A DNA stretch of 48,005 nucleotides from Caulobacteraceae bacterium. GTDB taxonomy: Bacteria > Pseudomonadota > Alphaproteobacteria > Caulobacterales > Caulobacteraceae. The DNA lies in NCBI GenBank assembly GCA_947478785.1, contig CANJXI010000024.1, positions 1 through 48,005 of the forward strand, written 5' to 3'. Below the pieces are notes generated by a model. That model did no database searches, was not told the DNA's origin, and saw only the letters and a program-made list of their open reading frames with translations. Of the stretch, positions 9,044-16,361 are shown one piece after another (within the stretch, counting starts at the first letter, position 1; each line of letters starts with the position of its first letter). The position numbers and the translations under genes were made by a program.

Positions 9044-10120
9044 ATGTCGAAACACCTGTTGGGCGCCGCGGCGGCCGCGGCCTTGCTGGTAGCGATCGGA
9101 ACGGCCCCGGGCGCGAGCGCCCAGCCGGCGGAGACCGCCCAAACGACCGACGGCGTGCTTCACGTGCCGGCCTTCGATTTTCCGCCCTCCGGTTTCCTCA
9201 GCAAGGAAGCGGTCGATCACCTGAAGAAGGCGCCGCCGATCGGGGCGCCCCTCGGCGCCGACATCGCCGAGATGCGCCGCAATCTCGAGCATGACCTCAT
9301 CCCGAACGTCGCGTTCCTTACGGCGCGGTATCCGGCGGACATCGTCCAACGGAAGATCGGCGGGGTGCCGACGCGGGTGTTCACGCCCAAGGGCCGCAAG
9401 ATCGATCCGCATCGGGTGCTGATCCAGCTGCACGGCGGCGCGTTCATGGTCTGCGCCGACGCCTGCGCGATCACCGAGTCCCTGCCGATCGCCTACCTGG
9501 GCGGCTTCAAGGTGATCAGCATCGACTATCGCCAGGGCCCCGAGGCGACCTTCCCCGCCGGCAGCGAGGACGTCGCCAAGGTCTACCGGGAGCTCCTGAA
9601 GACCTATAAGCCGCACCAGATCGGGATCTTCGGCTGCTCGGCCGGCGGCGTCCTCAGCGCCCAGGTCGCGGCCTGGCTACCGGCCCATGGCCTGCCGCAG
9701 GCCGGCGCGATCGGGGTCTTCGGCGCCGGCGCCGCCCAGTTCGTCAGGGGCGACTCCAGCTATCTGGGGGCGGCCTTCGAAGCCGCCGAAGCCGGCCGGC
9801 GGCCCGCCGGGTCCGGCGCCATGCCGCGCATCCGGTCCTACTGGGAAGGCGCGGACCTGAAGTCCCCCATGGCCTCCCCCGCGCTGCATCCCGACGTGCT
9901 CGCCAAGTTCCCGCCGACCCTGGTGATCACCGGAACCCGGGCGCCCGACCTGAGCACGGCGGTCTTCACCCACTCCGCGCTGATCAAGGCGGGCGTGCCC
10001 GGCGACCTCATCGTCGGAGAGGGCCTGGGGCACTGCTACCACACCTCCCAGCCGGAACTGCCGGAGTCGCGGGACACCTTCGACGCGATCGTCAAGTTCT
10101 TCCAGAAGTACCTGGGCTGA
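9044..10120 (+). CDS. Secreted alpha/beta hydrolase (HSL-type carboxylesterase)
   Basis: A 358-residue exported esterase. It has a signal peptide (hydrophobic run LLGAAAAAALLVAIGTA, cleavage near ASA-QP). The oxyanion motif is LHGGAFMVC, the nucleophile elbow IFGCSAGG and a late catalytic His lies in GLGHCYH, with an Asp candidate in TRAPDLS. The start has GGAGGAAA upstream. It lies 45 bp after the epimerase, so it may be the last gene of the xylBA operon. The context suggests removal of acetyl or other ester substituents from hemicellulose fragments, but lipase-like activity on other esters cannot be excluded. Confidence 0.8.
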   Translation: MSKHLLGAAAAAALLVAIGTAPGASAQPAETAQTTDGVLHVPAFDFPPSGFLSKEAVDHLKKAPPIGAPLGADIAEMRRNLEHDLIPNVAFLTARYPADIVQRKIGGVPTRVFTPKGRKIDPHRVLIQLHGGAFMVCADACAITESLPIAYLGGFKVISIDYRQGPEATFPAGSEDVAKVYRELLKTYKPHQIGIFGCSAGGVLSAQVAAWLPAHGLPQAGAIGVFGAGAAQFVRGDSSYLGAAFEAAEAGRRPAGSGAMPRIRSYWEGADLKSPMASPALHPDVLAKFPPTLVITGTRAPDLSTAVFTHSALIKAGVPGDLIVGEGLGHCYHTSQPELPESRDTFDAIVKFFQKYLG

Positions 10121-10144
10121 CCATCGGCGCTGATGGCCCCGATC

Positions 10145-10172
10145 CTTCAAGGCGGTGCGCGCGGCCTTGAAG
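10145..10172. terminator. Probable bidirectional terminator hairpin
   Basis: CTTCAAGGC and GCCTTGAAG form a perfect 9-bp stem around a GC-rich loop. It lies between the convergent esterase (ending 10120) and lactonase (ending 10178) genes. There is no clear T-run on either side. Confidence 0.5.
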
Positions 10173-10177
10173 ACGCC

Positions 10178-11035
10178 TCATCCGGCGAACTCCGGCAGCG
10201 CCAGTCCCTTCACGCCCGGTTCGAAGGCGAAGAGCCCGCCGGCCAGCGGCTGGCGGGCGCGGGCCTCGGTGTCCAGGCCATCCCAGGCGCTGGTGACATA
10301 GAGGGTCGCGAGGCCAGGCCCACCGAAGGCGCAGCTGGTGGGTTGCTCGACCGGGACGGCGACGATCCGGTCGACGCGTCCATCCGGGGCATAGCGTACG
10401 ATCCGCGAGCCGCCCCAGTGCGCGTTCCAGAGATGCCCCTCGGCGTCAATGGCCGAGCCATCGTGCGTGCCATCCTCGTCGTGCGTGTTGGCGAGTTCGG
10501 CCACCTTGCCGAGGTCGGCGGTGTCATGGACGGACATCACACCCTTGCGAGAGTCCGCCAGATAGAGACGCCGGCCATCGGCGCTGACGCTGATCGTGTT
10601 GGCGATGTGAATCCCGTCCAGGACCCGCTCGGTGACCAGATCGGGGCCCGTGCGGAAGACGGCGCCAGGCCGTTCGCCATGGTTGTCGTCCATCGTGCTC
10701 CACCAGAAATTCCCGGCGGGATCGATCTTGCCGTCGTTGGTCCGGAAGCCGGGCTCCAGCTGGATCGGCTGGATCACGTCCACGCGACCGGTCGTCGTAT
10801 CAAGGACGGCAAGCCCCAGTTCCGTGGCCATCAGCAGGCCCCCGGCGGTCCTCGGCGCCGCGGCGCTGGCGCGCATCGGCAGATCGAAGACGCCCGCCTC
10901 GCCGCTCGCCGGCTCCAGCCAACGCAGCCGTCGGGACTTGATGTCAAACCAGTAGAGCCGCCCCTCCCGCGCAGACCAGCACGGCCCCTCGCCGAGACGA
11001 TCGCCGGAGGGCGCGACACATCGGACGTCATTCAT
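10178..11035 (-). CDS. SMP-30/gluconolactonase family sugar lactonase
   Basis: A six-bladed beta-propeller lactonase of about 285 residues, cytoplasmic. It would hydrolyse sugar-derived lactones (L-arabino-, D-galactono- or xylono-lactone) to the acids. Metal-ligand motifs of the family are visible: Glu in LGEGPCW, Asn in FRTNDGKIDPAGNFW, Asn in HIANTISVSADGRRLYLADS, and Asp in HDGSAIDAEGHLW. The ATG at 11035 is spaced better from AAAGAG than the ATG at 11041. It is the last gene of the galactoside operon, and its product is the input of the dehydratase encoded on the plus strand at 20337. Confidence 0.88.
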   Translation of the reverse strand: MNDVRCVAPSGDRLGEGPCWSAREGRLYWFDIKSRRLRWLEPASGEAGVFDLPMRASAAAPRTAGGLLMATELGLAVLDTTTGRVDVIQPIQLEPGFRTNDGKIDPAGNFWWSTMDDNHGERPGAVFRTGPDLVTERVLDGIHIANTISVSADGRRLYLADSRKGVMSVHDTADLGKVAELANTHDEDGTHDGSAIDAEGHLWNAHWGGSRIVRYAPDGRVDRIVAVPVEQPTSCAFGGPGLATLYVTSAWDGLDTEARARQPLAGGLFAFEPGVKGLALPEFAG

Positions 11036-11081
11036 GGCCATCTCTTTGCGGCTGTTCTGTCCCGACGGCCCTCGTCGAGCC

Positions 11082-12020
11082 CTAATTGGGTTTTCCGAGA
11101 AAGCCGCGCGCCTTCATCCAGGCGTAGAATTCATCGATCCACAGGTCGCTTGTGGAGCCCAGCTTGCGCAAGCCGAAGCCATGGCCTCCGTGCTCGTAGA
11201 CGTGGACCTCGTAGGGCCGGCCCGCCGCGCGCCAGCTGGAAACGATTCCCAGGTCGCTCTTGCCGAACAGGGGATCGTCCGCCGCCAGGGCCGCGAACAG
11301 GGGCGGCGCATCCTTGGGCACATCGCGCCGGTCCATCGGACCGTAGATGGGAGCGATGAAGTCCGGCCTGGCGTCCTTGTCGGCCGACAGGCCAACGCTC
11401 AGCGTCGTGATCGCCCCCGCCGAGAAGCCCACGAACCCGACGCGCTGGGGATCGACACCCCACTCGGCGGCGCGCCGGCGCACGAGCCGGACGGCGGCCT
11501 GGGCGTCCTCCAGGGCGGCCGGCGGAGTGAGCATGCCCGGATCGCCGCCGCCATTGCGCATCGCCCCGTTCAACATGGCGATCATGGCGGTTCGATACTC
11601 CGCCGGATCGACCGGGGTGGGTTTCAGCCGGTACTTCAGGACGAAGGCCGCGATCCCGTGGTCGGCGAGCCAACGGGCGACCGCGTAGCCCTCGTGGTCC
11701 ATCGAAAGCGCCAGGAAGCCGCCACCGGGGGCGACGATGACGGCGGCGCCCGTCGCCTTGGCGGCGTCCGGCAGGACCGGGGTCAAGGTGGGGTTGGTGA
11801 CGTTCCGGACGCCACGATTGGTGGCGGTTTGCGTCCAGACTTCTTGGTCCTTCACCGGCTCGCCCTTCACACCGAGCGCGATCGCCCCGGGCTGGGACGG
11901 GGTTGGAATGATCTTCTCAAGGGGGATGAGCTTCTCGAGCGGGATCGCCGGCGGAGCCTGAGCCATGGCGGCGGTCGCCATGACCGCCGCGAAGATGGTC
12001 GCTGGGAGGATGTGTCTCAC
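11082..12020 (-). CDS. Secreted alpha/beta hydrolase, acetyl-xylan-esterase-like
   Basis: A 312-residue exported esterase starting at a GTG (12020) with GAAGGA upstream. The signal peptide is MRHILPATIFAAVMATAAMA. After it comes a short internal duplication, IPLEKLIPLEKIIP. The core has the oxyanion segment APGGGFLALS, the nucleophile elbow VGFSAGA and a catalytic His in YEHGGHGFG. Family members are often annotated as xylanase-associated or acetyl esterases. It sits between aldolase and lactonase genes in a sugar operon, suggesting deacylation of plant oligosaccharides in the periplasm. Confidence 0.8.
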   Translation of the reverse strand: MRHILPATIFAAVMATAAMAQAPPAIPLEKLIPLEKIIPTPSQPGAIALGVKGEPVKDQEVWTQTATNRGVRNVTNPTLTPVLPDAAKATGAAVIVAPGGGFLALSMDHEGYAVARWLADHGIAAFVLKYRLKPTPVDPAEYRTAMIAMLNGAMRNGGGDPGMLTPPAALEDAQAAVRLVRRRAAEWGVDPQRVGFVGFSAGAITTLSVGLSADKDARPDFIAPIYGPMDRRDVPKDAPPLFAALAADDPLFGKSDLGIVSSWRAAGRPYEVHVYEHGGHGFGLRKLGSTSDLWIDEFYAWMKARGFLGKPN

Positions 12021-12035
12021 GGGTTCCTTCTCTCC

Positions 12036-12689
12036 TCAGGCGCCAGACGGCCGCCATCCGGCCGTCGCGAGGCTGGCGATGAATTCGTCCGCGCGACGCC
12101 GGACCTCATCAGGCCCGATCCCCACGGAATATAGCGCCGAGCCGAGACCGAAGCCCTTGGCCCCGGCGTCCAGCCACGGCGCCATCCCGCCGGGCTTGAC
12201 GCCGCCGACCACCAGCACCGGCAGGGCGGGTGGCAGGACGGCGCGCTGGGCCCGCAGGATCGTTGGCGTCGCGGCCTCGGCCGGGAACAGCTTCAGCCCA
12301 TGCGCCCCCGCGCCGATCGCCGCGAAGGCCTCGCTGGGCGTGAAATATCCGGGCAGCGACACCATGCCCGCGGCGACCGTGGCGCCGATCACCGACAGGT
12401 CGGTGTTGGGCGAGACGATGAGGCGCCCGCCGGCCTGACGCACGGCCTCGACCTGATCCACCTTGAGCACGGTGCCGGCCCCGACCAGGACCGGCGCCGG
12501 ATAGCGCCCGGCGATCCGCGCTATGCTGTCGAGCGGGTCCGGCGAATTGAGCGGGACCTCGATCATGCTGAAGCCGGCCGCGACCAGCTCATCGGCCACC
12601 GCCTCGACTTCTTCGGGCCGGACGCCCCGCAGGATCGCGACCAAAGGGCAGCGCGCCATCGCGGCGTTGAACTCAGCCTTCGAATCCAT
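12036..12689 (-). CDS. dgoA: 2-dehydro-3-deoxy-6-phosphogalactonate aldolase (KDPG/KDPGal family)
   Basis: A 217-residue class I aldolase. It cleaves KDPGal to pyruvate and glyceraldehyde 3-phosphate, the last step of the De Ley-Doudoroff pathway. The Schiff-base lysine lies in HGLKLFPAEAA, the catalytic Glu in MIEVPLNSP, and the phosphate-binding loops in VLVGAGTVL and VVGGVKPGG. IEVPLNSP is the variant typical of the galactonate enzyme; KDPG aldolases usually read IEVTLRT. The gene overlaps the kinase gene by 17 bp, giving a tight kinase-aldolase pair. Confidence 0.9.
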   Translation of the reverse strand: MDSKAEFNAAMARCPLVAILRGVRPEEVEAVADELVAAGFSMIEVPLNSPDPLDSIARIAGRYPAPVLVGAGTVLKVDQVEAVRQAGGRLIVSPNTDLSVIGATVAAGMVSLPGYFTPSEAFAAIGAGAHGLKLFPAEAATPTILRAQRAVLPPALPVLVVGGVKPGGMAPWLDAGAKGFGLGSALYSVGIGPDEVRRRADEFIASLATAGWRPSGA

Positions 12690-13560
12690 CGGCGCGCCTC
12701 CAGATCTCGGTTACGCCCGCGACAAACGCCGTCTGGCTGTCGATCGGCGACGGGCGCGCCCCGGCGGCGGCCAGCGCCGCCGCGTAGAGCTCGCCCAGGC
12801 CGGGTTCGGCGAGGACATACACCCGCTCGCCAGGATGCAGCGCCTGCTCGCGCACGTCGCTGCCGATCAGCAGGCCGCTGACATAGGCGGCCGCGTCGTC
12901 GCCGGCGCGCAGGCCAAGCAACACCTCCGCGCGAACGCCGAAAAGGTCGCCAAGCAGGGTCGCATCGCGCGCGGCGGTCAGCCCCTCGGAGAACGCAGCC
13001 CCATCGGCGACCTCCCCGGCCAGGAATTCGGCGAGCAGGCTGTCGCGCCTGAGCAGAGCGAAGAGCTCGCCGGTCATCGTCGTGCGGAAGCTCTCGACCC
13101 TGCCGCCCCCGATGCGCGCCCACTTGCAGTGCGTGCCCGGCTGGCAGAGCAGCGCATCCGCCGGAGCCAGGCCCGCCGCGACGCTTCCCAGAAACTGGAC
13201 CTCCTCCCCGCGCATCACGTCGCCGCCGCGCGCCGTCCGGCACGACAGGCCGGGCACGATGGCGGTGCGGGGATCGATCCAATGCAGTCCGGCGGCCAGT
13301 TCGGTGAGATCGGCGGGGCACGGCCGGTAAGGCGCCAGGACCCAGCCCCGCGCCGACCCGACCATCCCGGCGCACAGCATCGGCAGGTCGCCAAGGCGCG
13401 CGCGGATCGCCGCCGCCTCCGCCGGAAACCCGCCCGCCCCGACGGCCGTCAGGCCGCGATCGTCGCGTTCGCCGGCGACGACCGTTCCGTCGGCGTCGAT
13501 CGCGTAGACGCGCCGGTTGGTCGTGCCCCAATCGACGGCGAGAAATGCGGCTTCAGGCAA
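12673..13560 (-). CDS. dgoK: 2-dehydro-3-deoxygalactonokinase
   Basis: A 295-residue sugar kinase that phosphorylates 2-dehydro-3-deoxy-D-galactonate at C6. The N-terminal phosphate-binding motif is LAVDWGTTNRRVYAID; further family segments are PCPADLTELA and LLCQPGTHCKWARI. The start appears to be a TTG at 13560, eight bases after the beta-galactosidase stop, suggesting coupled translation. It is paired with the KDPGal aldolase. Confidence 0.9.
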   Translation of the reverse strand: MPEAAFLAVDWGTTNRRVYAIDADGTVVAGERDDRGLTAVGAGGFPAEAAAIRARLGDLPMLCAGMVGSARGWVLAPYRPCPADLTELAAGLHWIDPRTAIVPGLSCRTARGGDVMRGEEVQFLGSVAAGLAPADALLCQPGTHCKWARIGGGRVESFRTTMTGELFALLRRDSLLAEFLAGEVADGAAFSEGLTAARDATLLGDLFGVRAEVLLGLRAGDDAAAYVSGLLIGSDVREQALHPGERVYVLAEPGLGELYAAALAAAGARPSPIDSQTAFVAGVTEIWRRADGFEG

Positions 13561-13569
13561 TCGTCACCA

Positions 13570-16209
13570 TCAGCTTTGACGCCCAGCGACCTGCAGGTCG
13601 AGCCGGGCCGAGCGCAGCCCATCGGCGGTGGCGGTGAGCGTCAGCCGGCCGGGCTGTTTGGCGGGCCGCAGGATGGCCAGCGCCTTGCCGTGCCAGGTCC
13701 AGCGCCGGGGACGCTTGAAGCTGTCGACGTTGTGCGGGTTGCCGTTGCCGACGCCCACCAGTTCGCCCGCGCCCTCGACCGCGAACGACACCTTGACCAC
13801 GGCGTCAGGGACCACCTCGCCCTTGGCGTCGATCACCTCCACCAGGACGTGGGCCAGGTCGCCTCGGCTGGTGGTCAGCGCGCGGACGTCGGAAGTGAGT
13901 CGCACCGCGACGGGCTTGCCGGTCGTGGTCAGGGTCTTGCGCGCGATCACCTTGCCGGCCCGGCTGGCGATGGCCGTCAGGGTTCCCGGCGCATAGGGCA
14001 CGGTGAAGACCGCCAGGCGCTTGTCGGCCTCCGTGAGCCCCTTGGTGGCCACCGGCTTGCCGTCAAGCAACAGGGAGACGCTGTCGCCGGAGGTGTAGAC
14101 ATGAACGGTCATTGGCTGGCCCGGGGGTACGTCCCAGGTCCAGCTCGGCAGTTCGTCGTAATAGGCGTACCAGATATTGTATTGCTGGGTCCCGGGCGGC
14201 GTGGGCCGCGCGACCATCATCTCCAGCGGGCTGAACCCGTTCACAACGGCGCGGAAATGGTTCTGCGGCGTTCGCTGTCCGATAAGGTCGATGTCCGACT
14301 GGAAGTTGTTGAACCACGGATAGAGCACCTTGCCGGTCACCGCGCCCAGCCCGAGAGGACCGGCCTCAGCCGCCGTCTTGGCGACCACCGTCGCGCCGGA
14401 ACCCGCCTCGCCGATGTAGTCCCAACCCGACCAAACCCAGCTTCCGACATACCCCGGACTGCTGTCGGCGAGCTTCCAGTCGTCGAACAGGCGGGGCGTG
14501 GTGTCCTCGCTCTGCAGGAACGCCATGCCGGGGTGCGCGGCGCGATCGGCCACGGGCGGGGTCCCATGATAATCGGCGATATCGACGTATTCGAAGGCCT
14601 CCTTCTTGAAGCCCCCGACGTTCATGCCGCCCAGCGCCACCGGCCGCGTGGTGTCGAGCGAGCGGACCAGCGCCGCCAGCTTGGGGCCGTATTTGTTCGG
14701 ATCGGCCGGGATTTCGTTGCCGATCGACCAGATGATCACGCTGGGGTGGTTGCGGTCGCGGCGCACGAGACTGCTTAGGTCACGCTCCCACCATTCCGGG
14801 AAATGCAGGTGGTAATCATCGGCCATCTTGCCGCGATCCCACATGTCGGTGAACTCGTTGTGGACCAGCATCCCCAGCCGGTCGCAGACCTCCAGCATGT
14901 AGGGCGAGCGCGGATTGTGCGACGCGCGGATGGCGTTGAAGCCCGCGGCCTTCATGATCTCGATCGTGCGTTCCTCGGCCCGGTCGATCGTAACGGCGCC
15001 CAGCGGTCCGTGGTCGTGGTGGATGTTGCCGCCGTGGATCTTGATCGGCTTGCCGTTGAGCAGGAACCCGTCCTTGCCGTTGAACACCAGCGAACGGATC
15101 CCGAATGTCGTGGTGACCGCGTCGACCACGGCGTCGCCTGCCAGGACCTCGGTATGGGCCCGGTAGAGGCTGGGGCTTTCCGGCGACCAGAGCGCCGCCT
15201 TGGCCACCGCGAGTTCGGACGCGTACGTCCCCGTCGCGCCGGTGGCGAGGGCCTGCGGCGGCGTGGTCTGAGTGGCCACCGGCCGGCCGCGCGGATCGAG
15301 CAGGGTCGTGCGCACACGCACCCGGGCGGATGGTCCCGAATTGACGACCTGTGTTTCGACATGGGCGGTCGAGCGGGCCGGATCGACCACTGGTGTCGTG
15401 ACGCAGACGCCCCACAGGGGCACGCGCACCGGACCGGTCACCGTCAGCCAGGTGTGGCGATAGATGCCCGAGCCGGAATACCAGCGGCTGGTCTTGCCGC
15501 TATTGTTCACCCGCACCGCCAGCACATTGTCGCCGTCGGCAACCAGATGCGGCGTGAGGTCATAGGCGAAGGAGGTGTAGCCGTTGGGGTGGAAGCCCAG
15601 GTGGACGCCATTCAGCCAGACGTCGGAATTCTGGTAGACGCCGTCGAAGCGCAGCTCGACGCGCTGGCCAGCCTTTGGTGCGCGGAAATGCTTGCGGTAC
15701 CAGCCGACGCCGCCAACCGTGTAGCCCTGACCACGGCCGCCCGGGAACACCAGGGGGCCGACGGGAGACACCGGAATCTCGAGGTCCGGCTTGGGATCGG
15801 CGTTAGCGTCGAAGGGACCGATCACCGCGGGCGGCTCGCCCTCGGCCCAGGGCTTGGCCTGGTAGGCCATGCCGGACGGACCGGCGGTCGCGCCGCCGTC
15901 GTCGGAGGTGGCGTAGGGCAGGTCCTCGATCTGCCAGTCGTGCGGAAGGTCGACCTCGCGCCAACCCCTGTCGTCGAAGGAAACCGCGTCCGCCCCGGTC
16001 GCCTCGCCCCGGTTGAACCGCCAGCCCTCGTCGAACGACCACTCGCCGCGGGGACCGGACAGGAGATCGGCCGTTGGCGAGGCCGCGACCCCCAGGTCCG
16101 GGGTCAGCCCGGCCAGCACAACGGCGCCGACGCCCGCGCTGGTCCGCAGGGCCTGGCGGCGCGTCAGGGCGCCAGCGAATTCTGATCCGTCGGCATGGGA
16201 CTTCTTCAT
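13570..16209 (-). CDS. Glycoside hydrolase family 2 beta-galactosidase, Tat-exported
   Basis: An 879-residue enzyme with a twin-arginine signal (LTRRQALRTSAGVGAVVLAG), so it folds before export to the periplasm. Domain order is a GH2 sugar-binding jelly roll, an immunoglobulin-like domain, the TIM barrel and C-terminal accessory domains (including a DUF4982/Big-like region with PDAVVKVSF). The acid/base motif is IIWSIGNEIP (Glu of NE) and the nucleophile candidate is the Glu in FLQSEDTT. A good GGAGG precedes the ATG. It lies downstream of a TonB receptor and upstream of galactonate catabolic genes, so terminal galactosyl units released in the periplasm are the likely product. GH2 also includes glucuronidases, so galactose specificity rests mainly on context. 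Confidence 0.85.
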   Translation of the reverse strand: MKKSHADGSEFAGALTRRQALRTSAGVGAVVLAGLTPDLGVAASPTADLLSGPRGEWSFDEGWRFNRGEATGADAVSFDDRGWREVDLPHDWQIEDLPYATSDDGGATAGPSGMAYQAKPWAEGEPPAVIGPFDANADPKPDLEIPVSPVGPLVFPGGRGQGYTVGGVGWYRKHFRAPKAGQRVELRFDGVYQNSDVWLNGVHLGFHPNGYTSFAYDLTPHLVADGDNVLAVRVNNSGKTSRWYSGSGIYRHTWLTVTGPVRVPLWGVCVTTPVVDPARSTAHVETQVVNSGPSARVRVRTTLLDPRGRPVATQTTPPQALATGATGTYASELAVAKAALWSPESPSLYRAHTEVLAGDAVVDAVTTTFGIRSLVFNGKDGFLLNGKPIKIHGGNIHHDHGPLGAVTIDRAEERTIEIMKAAGFNAIRASHNPRSPYMLEVCDRLGMLVHNEFTDMWDRGKMADDYHLHFPEWWERDLSSLVRRDRNHPSVIIWSIGNEIPADPNKYGPKLAALVRSLDTTRPVALGGMNVGGFKKEAFEYVDIADYHGTPPVADRAAHPGMAFLQSEDTTPRLFDDWKLADSSPGYVGSWVWSGWDYIGEAGSGATVVAKTAAEAGPLGLGAVTGKVLYPWFNNFQSDIDLIGQRTPQNHFRAVVNGFSPLEMMVARPTPPGTQQYNIWYAYYDELPSWTWDVPPGQPMTVHVYTSGDSVSLLLDGKPVATKGLTEADKRLAVFTVPYAPGTLTAIASRAGKVIARKTLTTTGKPVAVRLTSDVRALTTSRGDLAHVLVEVIDAKGEVVPDAVVKVSFAVEGAGELVGVGNGNPHNVDSFKRPRRWTWHGKALAILRPAKQPGRLTLTATADGLRSARLDLQVAGRQS

Positions 16210-16319
16210 ATGGATTCCTCCCCAAACGAATTGGTCTTACGGCGGATCGCGGCGCAGAAAGCCAACCGCTCGCGGGCGCCCGCGATCAGCTGGCCCTGTT
16301 GACTGATTGAGCGCGGAAG

Positions 16320-16343
16320 GGGCGGGGGCCATGGCCCCCGCCC
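16320..16343. terminator. Perfect GC-rich palindrome between TonB receptor and GH2 gene
   Basis: A 24-bp perfect inverted repeat centred on CCATGG lies 19 bp after the receptor stop codon (minus strand). No T-run follows on either strand. It could be a terminator or an RNA-stabilising hairpin that sets the ratio of receptor to downstream enzymes. Confidence 0.5.
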
Positions 16344-16361
16344 GATCCGGCCAAGGCTGGT

